A DNA stretch of 64,000 nt, taken from contig NZ_CP011975.1 of NCBI RefSeq assembly GCF_001047675.1, positions 681,710 to 745,709 of the forward strand. The letters are read 5' to 3'. Below, in pieces: positions 43,393-53,085 of the stretch (positions within the stretch are counted from its first letter, which is position 1; the number at the start of each line of letters is the position of its first letter). The position numbers were made by a program, and so were the translations under genes. Under the pieces are notes generated by a model. That model searched no databases and was not told the origin of the DNA. It saw only the letters and a list, made by a program, of their open reading frames with translations. The DNA comes from Yersinia aleksiciae (lineage in GTDB: Bacteria; Pseudomonadota; Gammaproteobacteria; Enterobacterales; Enterobacteriaceae).

Positions 43393-44601
43393 TCAATTTA
43401 ACAAATTCAGTAACGTAATGTTATCACTCAGGTTGACTTGGTCTATGCTAGATAATAGAAATGTCTGAGCACTGCCGATGTGTAATCTAAAAATACTATA
43501 TGAGTAGACGATATTAATAATATCATTCTCACTCAGGGTTTCATTGTATATAACAAATGCACTGACAACTGATTTTATAATAAAATAATCGATGGTATAG
43601 GTATAAAAATCCTTATCCATTTCATCCGTTTTATCTATCGCAAATTGATTGTGATATAAGCAATACTGGAAGAAATTACGCAAAATATGAGGATGTTCAT
43701 TAAGCAGTGGCATGACTCGATCACTCCATGCAGAACTCAACATTGCCATACGTTCTTCTAGTTGATTCACATCCACATCATTCATCAAATGATGAATCAA
43801 AAAGGCCATATAGTTGAAAAGTGTTTTTTGGCCTCTTGCATTCTGCGCAGCGCTAACCGTACGCCGTTGAAATGCCATTAAGAAATGCCAACGGGCATTG
43901 GCATTAAACGGGATCTCTGCCATTTCTGGGGTCATCTCGCCAGAGATTAACTTGGCATGAATAGCCTCATACAGTGCCGATATGACTTGCGCCCTATCTT
44001 CCGTTTTTTTGTCCATATCTTTACAGCAATGAATAAAAACATTAATCGCATAGATATTCTCTTCAATATTTTCGTTCTCAATACTAATCAACTGATTGCA
44101 ATAATGATTAATCAGTAAACCCTCATAATTAATTTCTTTCGTATTGAAGTAATTTTGTTGATTCACCGTCTCTTCATGCATATTAAATGCATTGGGATCT
44201 AATAACACTAACCGGGTAACTTCGGGGCAGGAGAGAGTCAGAGTATTGAATTTTTCAATTTTGTACTGATGGCTACTGCGAGGATATGTCGAGCACGTGT
44301 GACTCAGTGCCTCACCGCCCAAGCGTTTATGGACTTCACACAGGCGGGCCTCATCAAGATAAGGGCAATTACCATCATCCTTAAGGCGTATTTTTGCCCA
44401 GTTATTCAAGGATTTTCGCGTCACCGTGATATTTTTTACTGCGATACTCCTGATATTTTGGTTTTGGCTATTCTTATATTTTCGGTAAGTATTTTTATCG
44501 ATATTGATATCCCAACCATTACAACAATGATCACGGCAGGCAGAACCGACACAGCTAAAACGTTCCACAAACTCAGGTTGAATAATCTGTAATTCTTTCA
44601 C
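43393..44601 (-). CDS. FliB-like lysine-N-methylase, copy 2 (downstream)
   Basis: A 402-residue protein of the FliB family. FliB methylates surface lysines of flagellin in Salmonella and binds a metal cluster through cysteines. Signature: FVERFSCVGSACRDHCCNGWDI at the N-terminus (C-x4-CRxHCC), NCPYLDEARLCEVHKRLG, HTCSTYPR and LSCPEVTRLVL, all cysteine-containing and shared with the neighbouring copy. The remainder is helical and diverged. Starts with a GTG preceded by AGGAC. No flagellar gene is in the window, so the target protein is unknown. Possibly co-transcribed with the upstream copy (82-bp gap). Confidence 0.82.
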   Translation of the reverse strand: MKELQIIQPEFVERFSCVGSACRDHCCNGWDINIDKNTYRKYKNSQNQNIRSIAVKNITVTRKSLNNWAKIRLKDDGNCPYLDEARLCEVHKRLGGEALSHTCSTYPRSSHQYKIEKFNTLTLSCPEVTRLVLLDPNAFNMHEETVNQQNYFNTKEINYEGLLINHYCNQLISIENENIEENIYAINVFIHCCKDMDKKTEDRAQVISALYEAIHAKLISGEMTPEMAEIPFNANARWHFLMAFQRRTVSAAQNARGQKTLFNYMAFLIHHLMNDVDVNQLEERMAMLSSAWSDRVMPLLNEHPHILRNFFQYCLYHNQFAIDKTDEMDKDFYTYTIDYFIIKSVVSAFVIYNETLSENDIINIVYSYSIFRLHIGSAQTFLLSSIDQVNLSDNITLLNLLN

Positions 44602-44683
44602 TGAAAAAAGTCCTATTAATCACTGATAATTTATCCATATCAAGCGACACAACAGGCGATTAAATTAAACTTTAATTTAAAAT

Positions 44684-45895
44684 TCACACCAACAAGGATA
44701 ATGGCGAAAAATCATCTCTCATGGCATAAGTACTCAATCGTTGCATGAACTGTTGACTTAAGCTGTCAGTGGACTCACGGCAGGCATGGTAAGAGTAGAC
44801 GATGCCAATCACGTCATCTTCAGTCAGTTGCCCATGTTCACTTGCATAAGCCGCAATTAACCTTTTCAGATAAAAGAAATCTATCATTTGTAGATTAAAT
44901 GTCTTAATAGCAGATAATCCCGCCCCCATTGCCAACTGATCATGATGAATACGAAAGAGAACATAATTACGTAAGACAGACGTATGCTCCATAAAGAAGG
45001 GTAATGCAGACTGCTGCCAGATATTATTTAATATTTGTTTATCATAACGTTGTTCAATCTGTTCGTGTGCCATGCAAGCCAAGAGAGGAGTGGCATAATC
45101 TGTCAGTGTTTTGCCCCCACGAATATTGGGTAGCTGTGCAATATAATCGCGCAAGCACGCCAACAACTCATCATGAATAACGGGGTTACAATTTACTGCC
45201 ATTAACTTATGGGCTACTTTCCCCGAAACTATGCCACTAATGAGCCCAATACGCAGATTATCTATCTCAATAATTTTACTTCTATTCACATCATGGCAGG
45301 TTTGATAATTCCGCAAAAAGCGATTTATTGCCCACAGATTTTCCTCAATCGAATCACGATGACTCGCGACGGCGATAGCAGCACAGGCACGGTTAGCCAG
45401 CCGCTCATCAATCACGATATCCGGTGCTTTGTAATAGTCATATTGAGTGATAGTGGAAAAGCGCAAGGTCAATGCATCAGTCGAGAATAATACCTGCCGA
45501 GTCACCTCTGGGCAGGAAAGTGACATACTTTTGATTTTCTGATTTTTGTAAAAATGCTCCACGCGAGGGTAGGTTGCACAACTATCACTAAGCGCATTCG
45601 CACCCGCATATTTATGAATCTGGCATAGCTGCTGTTCATCAAGAAATGGGCAATTACCTTGGTTGTCGGGAATGATGTTAGCCCAAGATGCCAGACTGGA
45701 TTGAGTGACGCTAATCTGAGTAAGAGCAATACGCTTAATATCTGCATAGGGGCTTTTGATATATTTCTGATAACGGTTTCTATCAAGAGTGACATTCTGG
45801 CCTTTACAGCAGTGTTCGCGGCATGATGTACCCGCACAACTAAATGTTTCCATAAAATCAGGCTGGGTTATCAATAGCTCTTTCACACAATGCAT
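44684..45895 (-). CDS. FliB-like lysine-N-methylase, copy 1 (upstream)
   Basis: A 403-residue paralogue of the next gene with the same cysteine framework: ETFSCAGTSCREHCCKGQNV, NCPFLDEQQLCQIHKYAG, DSCATYPR and LSCPEVTRQVL. By sight the N-terminal 130 residues are clearly similar between the copies and the rest only loosely, as if the two now act on different targets. The frame opens at an ATG (45895); alignment with the other copy suggests the GTG three codons in (45886) may be the true start. Confidence 0.8.
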   Translation of the reverse strand: MHCVKELLITQPDFMETFSCAGTSCREHCCKGQNVTLDRNRYQKYIKSPYADIKRIALTQISVTQSSLASWANIIPDNQGNCPFLDEQQLCQIHKYAGANALSDSCATYPRVEHFYKNQKIKSMSLSCPEVTRQVLFSTDALTLRFSTITQYDYYKAPDIVIDERLANRACAAIAVASHRDSIEENLWAINRFLRNYQTCHDVNRSKIIEIDNLRIGLISGIVSGKVAHKLMAVNCNPVIHDELLACLRDYIAQLPNIRGGKTLTDYATPLLACMAHEQIEQRYDKQILNNIWQQSALPFFMEHTSVLRNYVLFRIHHDQLAMGAGLSAIKTFNLQMIDFFYLKRLIAAYASEHGQLTEDDVIGIVYSYHACRESTDSLSQQFMQRLSTYAMRDDFSPLSLLV

Positions 45896-46007
45896 CCATT
45901 CAATAGTGACTTACATAACGAGCGGCACATTAAAGTGTAAACTTAAATCGTGAAAGACAAATACAGCTAAGGCCTCAGCCTCAACAAGCTAAAACCTCAG
46001 CACGGCG

Positions 46008-46820
46008 CTAGCCATAACGCCCAGTAATATAATCTTCCGTACGGCGCTGATGGGGGGAGGTAAACAGGGCGTCAGTATCGTTATACTCCACCAAACTCCC
46101 CTGATGAATAAACGCGGTATAGTCTGACACCCGCGCCGCCTGCTGCATGTTATGGGTCACCAATACCAGGGTATATTGCTGTTTTAGCGTGGTAATCAGC
46201 TCTTCAATGGTCAATGTGGAGATAGGATCGAGGGCCGATGTCGGCTCATCCAACAGCAACACTTCTGGCTCGATTGCAATGGCTCGGGCTATCACTAAGC
46301 GCTGCTGCTGACCACTGGAAAGACGAAACGCATTCTCCCGCAATCGGTCTTTTACCTCATGCCACAGTGCCGCCGCCCGCAGTGAACGTTCAACGGCATC
46401 ATCAAGCACCCGACGATCACGCATCCCCTGCAAACGTAAGCCATATACCACATTTTCATAAATTGATTTTGGGAATGGGTTAGGCCGCTGAAAGACCATG
46501 CCGACCCGCCGACGCAAGGCGGCCACATCGGTGGTTTTATCGGTGATGATTTCGCCACCTAAGCGGATTTCACCCTCGAGGTGGCAGTTATCAAGCAGAT
46601 CATTCATGCGGTTAAAGCAGCGCAATAAGGTGGATTTACCGCAACCGGATGGGCCAATCAGTGCAGTGACGCGGTGCTTAGGCACATTAAATGAAATGTC
46701 GTGCAGCACCTGCTTGTCGCCATAGAATAAATTGAGCTTTTCGGCCGCCAGCGCCGTTTGCTCATCAGTCAATTGCTGCACATCAAACAGCGGCAGCGCA
46801 TCCGGCATCAAAAATCCCAT
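46008..46820 (-). CDS. pstB: Phosphate ABC transporter ATPase PstB
   Basis: The ATP-binding subunit of a high-affinity phosphate importer (270 residues). [21 protein letters not shown] starts the domain; Walker A is [23 protein letters not shown]-loop [12 protein letters not shown], signature [15 protein letters not shown], Walker [16 protein letters not shown], and [15 protein letters not shown] the switch region, all PstB-specific. It follows pstA after 28 bp. No phoU follows. Confidence 0.95.
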   Translation of the reverse strand: MGFLMPDALPLFDVQQLTDEQTALAAEKLNLFYGDKQVLHDISFNVPKHRVTALIGPSGCGKSTLLRCFNRMNDLLDNCHLEGEIRLGGEIITDKTTDVAALRRRVGMVFQRPNPFPKSIYENVVYGLRLQGMRDRRVLDDAVERSLRAAALWHEVKDRLRENAFRLSSGQQQRLVIARAIAIEPEVLLLDEPTSALDPISTLTIEELITTLKQQYTLVLVTHNMQQAARVSDYTAFIHQGSLVEYNDTDALFTSPHQRRTEDYITGRYG

Positions 46821-46848
46821 ATTTCATCCTGCGGGTTAAAGAGTTCAA

Positions 46849-48516
46849 TCACAGCATTAAACCTCGGTACTTTTCGCGCAAATGGTGGCGAATGCCGATA
46901 GCCGCTAAATTCAGGCCCACCACGATGATCACCAGCAGCAATGCGGTGGCGAAGACTAAGGGGCGGGCCGCTTCCACATTGGGACTTTGGAACGCCATAT
47001 CGTAGATCTGGAAGCTTAAATGCATAAATTTACGTTCCAAATGCAGGAACGGGAACACGCCATCCACTGGCAAGAGTGGGGCTGATTTTACCACACCCAC
47101 CAACATCAGCGGGGCGGTTTCACCCGCCGCGCGTGCCACGGCTAAAATCAGTCCAGTGATCATCGCTGGAGCCGCCATCGGCAGCACAATATGCCACAGC
47201 GTCTCGGCTTTACTGGCCCCCAGCGCTTGCGAGCCTTGTCGCAAACTGGCCGGAATGCGCGATAACCCCTCTTCGGTGGCGACAATCACCACCGGCAGCG
47301 TCAATAGCGCCAAAGTCAGAGCCGCCCACAATACGCCCGGCGTACCAAAGGTCGGGTTGGGTAACGCCTCAGGATAAAACAACTTATCCAAGGATCCGCC
47401 GATAAAATAGACAAAGAATCCGAGGCCAAATACCCCATAGACAATGGATGGCACCCCCGCCAGATTCACCACGGAGATGCGAATCATCCGAGTCAACCAG
47501 TTTTTACCGGCATACTCATGCAAATAAACCGCTGCAATTACCCCTAACGGCATGACGATGATGGACATCAGTATCACCATCAGCACAGTACCAAAAATCG
47601 CTGGGAGGACCCCGCCTTCACTGCTGGCATTGCGCGGGTTATCGGTCAAAAATTTATGTACTTGCGCCAGCCAATGGCGCAATTTCTGCCCGAAGCTCAT
47701 GTCATTGGGATACCAGGCACGGTTGATCTGGCTGAGCGACATGGGATGAATTTGCCCATTCATATCCCGCAGCAGCAGGGTATAGCGGTTTTGCTCGGTT
47801 TGCAGGCCCCGCAGTTTTTCCATCATCACTTGATGGCGGCGCTGTAGCTCACCCCACTCAGCATCAATACTGTCTTGCGATTTGCTGTCGAGTGAGCCGG
47901 TCATTTGCAGGCGTTTTTTCTGTAGCCGCAGCGCCTCTAATTGCTGATTAAGCATGTTTATCCGGCGGAACTGAATATCCTTCGACTGGCTGACCAGCCC
48001 TTGAATAACCGGGATGCGCTTTTGTAGCTCTTGCGCCAAATCATTGCCCACCAGTGGCTGGCCGTTGTCCAGCATTCCAGCGAGAAAACCGTAAGCCATG
48101 CCGTTGTGTTGCCGATCCAGCACCAACAACTTTTTAGGCTGCGTGCGCTGTTGAATATCGCTGTCCAGCAACCGATGAAAATCTTGCCCCTGAATCTCTC
48201 GATTGCCGGTCTTAATCAGGTAACGAGTCACCGTCTCGCCCGCCGGTGGTGGCAAAACAACCCCTGCTTGTTCGAGTTGCTGACGCGGTATCGATTGTTG
48301 CTGATAAATTTCGCCAATCACGCTGACCGGACCCGCGCCCGTTTGCTTGAGTTCAAACAGATAAACCGGGGCGGGCCAGAAATAGCGCATCCCCTGCCCG
48401 GCCAGTAATAGCACGATCCCCAGCAGTGCCAACAGGCTAATACTGACGGCACTGGCAGTGAGCCAGATCCATGGCGAGCCGGAGGCAAACCACTTTTTAG
48501 TCGCGTCAGTCGTCAT
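46849..48516 (-). CDS. pstA: Phosphate ABC permease PstA, long form
   Basis: An inner-membrane permease of 555 residues; E. coli PstA has about 296. The extra length is a periplasmic region (about residues 55-280) after the first span, including a coiled-coil-like stretch (RRINMLNQQLEALRLQKKRLQ) and ELQRRHQVMMEKLRGLQTEQ. The permease proper follows (GGVLPAIFGTVLMVILMSIIV, VPSIVYGVFGLG, and the EAA-like loop LRQGSQALGASKAETLWHIVLP). Start ATG overlaps the pstC stop (ATGA). Confidence 0.92.
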   Translation of the reverse strand: MTTDATKKWFASGSPWIWLTASAVSISLLALLGIVLLLAGQGMRYFWPAPVYLFELKQTGAGPVSVIGEIYQQQSIPRQQLEQAGVVLPPPAGETVTRYLIKTGNREIQGQDFHRLLDSDIQQRTQPKKLLVLDRQHNGMAYGFLAGMLDNGQPLVGNDLAQELQKRIPVIQGLVSQSKDIQFRRINMLNQQLEALRLQKKRLQMTGSLDSKSQDSIDAEWGELQRRHQVMMEKLRGLQTEQNRYTLLLRDMNGQIHPMSLSQINRAWYPNDMSFGQKLRHWLAQVHKFLTDNPRNASSEGGVLPAIFGTVLMVILMSIIVMPLGVIAAVYLHEYAGKNWLTRMIRISVVNLAGVPSIVYGVFGLGFFVYFIGGSLDKLFYPEALPNPTFGTPGVLWAALTLALLTLPVVIVATEEGLSRIPASLRQGSQALGASKAETLWHIVLPMAAPAMITGLILAVARAAGETAPLMLVGVVKSAPLLPVDGVFPFLHLERKFMHLSFQIYDMAFQSPNVEAARPLVFATALLLVIIVVGLNLAAIGIRHHLREKYRGLML

Positions 48517-50762
48517 GCCGTCCGCTCCATCTGATAGCGCTCACGTAGTCGTAAACGAATAGCTTCGGCGAGTGTATTCACTAAAAATGTAAAGCAGAAC
48601 AGCACCAATGCCGTCAAAAACAGCACCCGATAATGGCCACTCCCCACCACCGCTTCCGGCATTTCAATGGCGATGTTGGCGGCCATCGCGCGCAACCCCT
48701 GAAAAATGCTGCCATCAATAATGGGTGTGTTGCCGGTCGCCATCAGCACAATCATCGTCTCACCCACGGCACGACCAAAACCTATCATCAGCGCAGAGAA
48801 AATACCGGCGAAGGCCGAGGGTAAAACCACCCGCACTAAGGTCTGCCACGGGGTCGCCCCCAGCGCTAATGAGCCTTGACTCAGCGACGGCGGCACACTA
48901 AATAGGGCATCTTCCGCCAGTGAGAAAATCACCGGCACCAGAGCAAAGCCCATGGCAACACCGACCACCAGCGCATTACGCTGAGAGTAGTTGTCACCCA
49001 GCCATTCATGTAACGGCAGCCCCAGCGTCCACATCGACAGTTGCGGCCCCAACCACAATGCCAGCCAACCGGTCAGCAGGATAATCGGCAACAGCACCAT
49101 GACATCCCAGCCCGCTGGCAGTCGCCACTGCGTTTTTTCCGCCAACCGCGCACTTCCCCAACCACACAATATGATGGCCAATGCCAGCAGTGGCGGCAGC
49201 AATAAAATGCCAGCCAGATAGTTCTCAATCACCGGGGCCAACCAAATACCGGCAATCAAACCAATCACCACCGTCGGGAATGCCCCCATCATCTCGATGG
49301 CCGGTTTAACCACGCGCCGCAAACCCGCCGACATGAAATAGGCGGTGTAAATGGCCCCTGCCAATGCCAGCGGAATAGCAAATAACATGGCGTAACTGGC
49401 GGCCTTTAAGGTACCGAAAATAATCGGTACTAAGCTGAATTTGGCCTGATAGCTCTCTTCGGCTGAGCTTGATTGCCACACATAAGCCGGTTCCGGGTAA
49501 TTCTCGTACCACACCCGTTGCCATAAGCTGCGCCAACTGATGTCGGGATAGCGGTTGTCCACCAGATAAAATGACCAACCGGCGGCACTCTCCACCAACA
49601 GATTATCGCCCCAGGGGGAGAACGCAGCATGGGTGATCCCAGCAGGTATTTTTTGTTGCAATAGCGGTGCGGATTGGATGCTGGAAAAGAGCGATAGCTC
49701 GCCTTGTGGCGATAACGATGCAAAGACCCGACGCCGATTTTCAGTGGTCAGTAAACCCTTGTCCGCCGGTGTAAAGCTGCGAATACGCGTTAAGTGGAAC
49801 GGGTTATCCTGCGCTTTGCGCACATCAAACCATTGGGTTAACTGGCCGTCCGGTGATTGCACCAACAGCGATTTCCCGCCCGCCAATAGAGAGAGGCTCA
49901 AGGGGCCATCAGCGGCATGCTTGTCATCCCGCAGCGACACCACTTCGCGCAGTGTCAATTCGCTGCCGAGTTGGTAGATGTAGAGCTGGTTGCCCGATAG
50001 CAGATAGAGCAAACGCCCATCTGGGGTCAAGAGCAGTTGTTCGGCCTGCGGCACATCCGCCAGTTCGGTGATTTTCTGCCCCTGCGCAGTAAACGCCCCC
50101 GCCAGCAAGCGGCCATCCTTGGTAACGGCGGCTAGGGTAAATTGCTGTGGCTGCGGTTCCGCCAGTACCAGATGCTGTAGATTCTGACCTTTCAAATCCA
50201 TAACGCGTGGTGGCTTACCCAGCGGAAATTGCCAGCGCGGTGGCGTGGCTGAGAAATCAGGTTGCAACAGAAGAAACTGCCCCTTACTCAGGCCCACCCC
50301 ATATAAAGGTTCTCCCCCCGCCACGCGGCTAATTGATATTGGCGGTGGCGATAATGTCTGTTCACTGATCAGGCTGCCTGCCGGGGACGCGCCCTGCGCA
50401 TTGAGCCGAATAAAAGAACCGTTGCCCTGATGATCAATGCGATAAGCCACCTGCCCTTGAATATCAAGGCCGAATGCGGCGGTTGGCGCGCTGCGATTGA
50501 CTGCAAACTGATGAGGTACGCTGATGGTAGCGGGCTTAAATAGCGGGAAAACAGCGTACAGTAAATAAGCGAAAATCAGCATGAGCGTCAGCAATACCAG
50601 CAAGCCGCTACCTGTCACCATCATATGCACCAGACGATCAATGACAGCTCGGCGCTTATCTCTCCCTGATGGTGTTACTACGCCCACTTGCTGCTGCATC
50701 TTTGATTGCCCCATGCCCTTTCGCCATATCCGTCTATTATGATCAATCCAATCGCTATCCAT
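48513..50762 (-). CDS. pstC: Phosphate ABC permease PstC, long form with periplasmic repeat domain
   Basis: An inner-membrane permease of about 749 residues; E. coli PstC has about 319. After a first span (near residues 47-70, MVTGSGLLVLLTLMLIFAYLL) comes a roughly 370-residue extracytoplasmic region with repeated beta-strand/turn patterns such as VTKDGRLLAG, LTPDGRLLYLLSGNQLYIY and QSPDGQLTQWFDV, suggestive of a beta-propeller. The permease domain (about 450-749) contains IIFGTLKAASYAMLFAIPLALAGAIY and SLSQGSLALGATPWQTLVRVVLP. Starts at 50762 (ATG) or a nearby GTG, ATG 50714 or ATG 50699; not resolved. First gene of pstCAB. Confidence 0.88.
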   Translation of the reverse strand: MDSDWIDHNRRIWRKGMGQSKMQQQVGVVTPSGRDKRRAVIDRLVHMMVTGSGLLVLLTLMLIFAYLLYAVFPLFKPATISVPHQFAVNRSAPTAAFGLDIQGQVAYRIDHQGNGSFIRLNAQGASPAGSLISEQTLSPPPISISRVAGGEPLYGVGLSKGQFLLLQPDFSATPPRWQFPLGKPPRVMDLKGQNLQHLVLAEPQPQQFTLAAVTKDGRLLAGAFTAQGQKITELADVPQAEQLLLTPDGRLLYLLSGNQLYIYQLGSELTLREVVSLRDDKHAADGPLSLSLLAGGKSLLVQSPDGQLTQWFDVRKAQDNPFHLTRIRSFTPADKGLLTTENRRRVFASLSPQGELSLFSSIQSAPLLQQKIPAGITHAAFSPWGDNLLVESAAGWSFYLVDNRYPDISWRSLWQRVWYENYPEPAYVWQSSSAEESYQAKFSLVPIIFGTLKAASYAMLFAIPLALAGAIYTAYFMSAGLRRVVKPAIEMMGAFPTVVIGLIAGIWLAPVIENYLAGILLLPPLLALAIILCGWGSARLAEKTQWRLPAGWDVMVLLPIILLTGWLALWLGPQLSMWTLGLPLHEWLGDNYSQRNALVVGVAMGFALVPVIFSLAEDALFSVPPSLSQGSLALGATPWQTLVRVVLPSAFAGIFSALMIGFGRAVGETMIVLMATGNTPIIDGSIFQGLRAMAANIAIEMPEAVVGSGHYRVLFLTALVLFCFTFLVNTLAEAIRLRLRERYQMERTA

Positions 50763-50797
50763 TAAACTCACAATAGCGTCAGATGACCGAGCATCTT

Positions 50798-50826
50798 ATG
50801 TCACTTTTGTGGCGTTTGCATGACAA
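50798..50826 (-). promoter_or_regulatory. Candidate Pho box upstream of pstC
   Basis: On the minus strand three heptamers recur every 11 bp: TTGTCAT-GCAA-ACGCCAC-AAAA-GTGACAT, resembling the PhoB direct repeat CTGTCAY. The first matches six of seven, the others fewer. TAAGAT at 50792-50797 lies about 11 bp after the second heptamer, where a PhoB-dependent -10 would be expected. Confidence 0.5.
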
Positions 50827-51011
50827 TGTTTTTATCCCCGCCATCTTTCAAACTACAGGTGTGTTGCCGCCTTCCTGCATATTGAAATCTATCAGGTATA
50901 GTTAATAGAGAATAAAGTTAACTCATGATATCTGTTGGACTTTCTTATCATTCTTTCGCAATAATGATGACGGACACTAAATACTCCCACAATAATCTTA
51001 CTGGAGTTGCA

Positions 51012-53075
51012 ATGGGTCAGGAAAAGCTCTACATCGAGAAAGAACTCAGCTGGTTAGCCTTTAACGAGCGGGTATTGCAAGAAGCAGCGGATAAGAGCAA
51101 TCCACTCATTGAGCGGATGCGATTCCTTGGCATTTACTCCAATAATTTGGATGAATTCTACAAAGTCCGTTTCGCCGATCTCAAGCGGCGTATTTTAATT
51201 AGCGAAGAGCAAGGCTCTGCCGTGACCTCGCGCCATTTGCTGAAAAAAATTCAGAGCAAAGTGGTGAAGGCCGACCAAGAATTTGATGGGCTGTATAATG
51301 AGCTGTTGCTGGAGATGGCGCGTAATCAGATCTTCCTGATTAATGAGCGGCAAATTTCCGAGAATCAGCAAATCTGGCTAAAACTCTATTTTAAGCAGCA
51401 TCTGCGCCAACACATCACGCCGATCCTAATTAACCACGACACCAATCTGGTGCAGTTTTTAAAAGACGATTATACCTATTTGGCCGTGGAAATTATCCGT
51501 GGTCAGGAAATTGCCTATGCCCTGCTGGAAATTCCTTCAGATAAAGTGCCGCGCTTCGTTAATTTACCGCCAGAGGCCCCTCGCCGCCGCAAGCCAATGA
51601 TATTACTTGATAATATATTGCGATATTGCCTTGATGAGATCTTCAAAGGCTTCTTTGATTACGACGCGCTGAATGCCTACTCCATGAAGATGACCCGCGA
51701 TGCCGAATACGATCTGGTCACTGAGATGGAATCCAGCCTGCTGGAACTGATGTCATCGAGCCTCAAACAGCGCCTGACGGCAGAACCGGTACGCTTTGTT
51801 TATCAACGTGATATGCCCGACGAGATGGTGGAGTTACTACGCAACAAGCTGGGCATCTCAAACGATGACTCGGTGATCGCCGGTGGCCGCTACCACAATT
51901 TCAAAGACTTTATCAACTTCCCCAATGTCGGCAAAAGCAACATGGTGAACAAACCCATGCCGCGTCTGCGCCATGTTTGGTTTGATAAATTCCGTAACGG
52001 TTTTGACGCTATTCGCGAACAAGATGTGCTGCTCTATTATCCGTATCACACCTTTGAGCACGTCCTGGAATTACTGCGCCAGGCATCCTTCGATCCCAGC
52101 GTATTGGCCATTAAAATCAATATTTATCGGGTCGCCAAAGATTCGCGCATTATCGAGTCGATGATCCATGCCGCCCATAATGGCAAGAAAGTCACGGTGG
52201 TGGTGGAGTTGCAGGCGCGTTTCGATGAAGAGGCCAATATCCATTGGGCCAAAAGCCTGACGGCCGCGGGTGTACACGTTATTTTCTCCGCACCGGGCCT
52301 GAAAATCCACGCCAAGTTATTCCTGATCTCCCGCCTCGAAGGCGATGAAATCGTGCGCTATGCCCATATCGGCACCGGTAACTTTAACGAAAAAACCGCG
52401 CGAATTTATACCGACTACTCTTTACTGACGGCAGATGCGCGCATCACCAATGAAGTGCGGCGGGTCTTTAACTTTATCGAGAATCCATACCGCCCAGTCA
52501 AGTTCGATAATCTGATGGTGTCGCCGCAAAACTCGCGCATAATGCTCTATCAATTGATTGACCAAGAAATTATTCATGCTCAGGCCGGAGAAAGCGCTGG
52601 CATTACGCTAAAAATAAATAATTTAGTGGATAAAGGGCTGGTAGATAGGTTATATAGCGCCTCCAGTGCGGGCGTGAAGATCCGATTATTAGTGCGCGGG
52701 ATGTGTTCGTTAATCCCGAATATGCCAGGGATCAGCGATAATATTCAGGTCACCAGTATTGTTGATCGCTTCTTAGAACATGATCGGGTGTACGTCTTCG
52801 AGAATAAAGGCGACAAGCTGGTGTATCTCTCCTCCGCTGACTGGATGACCCGTAATATTGATTACCGTATTGAAGTTGCAGTCTCGTTGCTCGATCCACG
52901 ATTAAAGCAGCGGGTGCTGGATATTTTAGAACTGCTATTCAACGACACGGTAAAAGCCCGTTATATTGATAAAGAACTGAGTAATCGTTATGTACCGCGT
53001 GGCAACAGGCGCAAAGTACGTGCACAGATTGCCATCTATGATTATTTAAAAGCGCTGGAACAACCAGAGCAGTAG
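51012..53075 (+). CDS. ppk: Polyphosphate kinase 1
   Basis: PPK polymerises the gamma-phosphate of ATP into inorganic polyphosphate at the inner membrane. The 687 residues (E. coli 688) start [36 protein letters not shown] carries the histidine expected to be autophosphorylated, and [46 protein letters not shown] and [12 protein letters not shown] line the active site. ATG at 51012 has GGAG; the frame is open further upstream without support. Divergent from pstCAB, so phosphate import and storage are physically linked. Confidence 0.97.
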   Translation: MGQEKLYIEKELSWLAFNERVLQEAADKSNPLIERMRFLGIYSNNLDEFYKVRFADLKRRILISEEQGSAVTSRHLLKKIQSKVVKADQEFDGLYNELLLEMARNQIFLINERQISENQQIWLKLYFKQHLRQHITPILINHDTNLVQFLKDDYTYLAVEIIRGQEIAYALLEIPSDKVPRFVNLPPEAPRRRKPMILLDNILRYCLDEIFKGFFDYDALNAYSMKMTRDAEYDLVTEMESSLLELMSSSLKQRLTAEPVRFVYQRDMPDEMVELLRNKLGISNDDSVIAGGRYHNFKDFINFPNVGKSNMVNKPMPRLRHVWFDKFRNGFDAIREQDVLLYYPYHTFEHVLELLRQASFDPSVLAIKINIYRVAKDSRIIESMIHAAHNGKKVTVVVELQARFDEEANIHWAKSLTAAGVHVIFSAPGLKIHAKLFLISRLEGDEIVRYAHIGTGNFNEKTARIYTDYSLLTADARITNEVRRVFNFIENPYRPVKFDNLMVSPQNSRIMLYQLIDQEIIHAQAGESAGITLKINNLVDKGLVDRLYSASSAGVKIRLLVRGMCSLIPNMPGISDNIQVTSIVDRFLEHDRVYVFENKGDKLVYLSSADWMTRNIDYRIEVAVSLLDPRLKQRVLDILELLFNDTVKARYIDKELSNRYVPRGNRRKVRAQIAIYDYLKALEQPEQ

Positions 53076-53085
53076 GGTTAAAACT

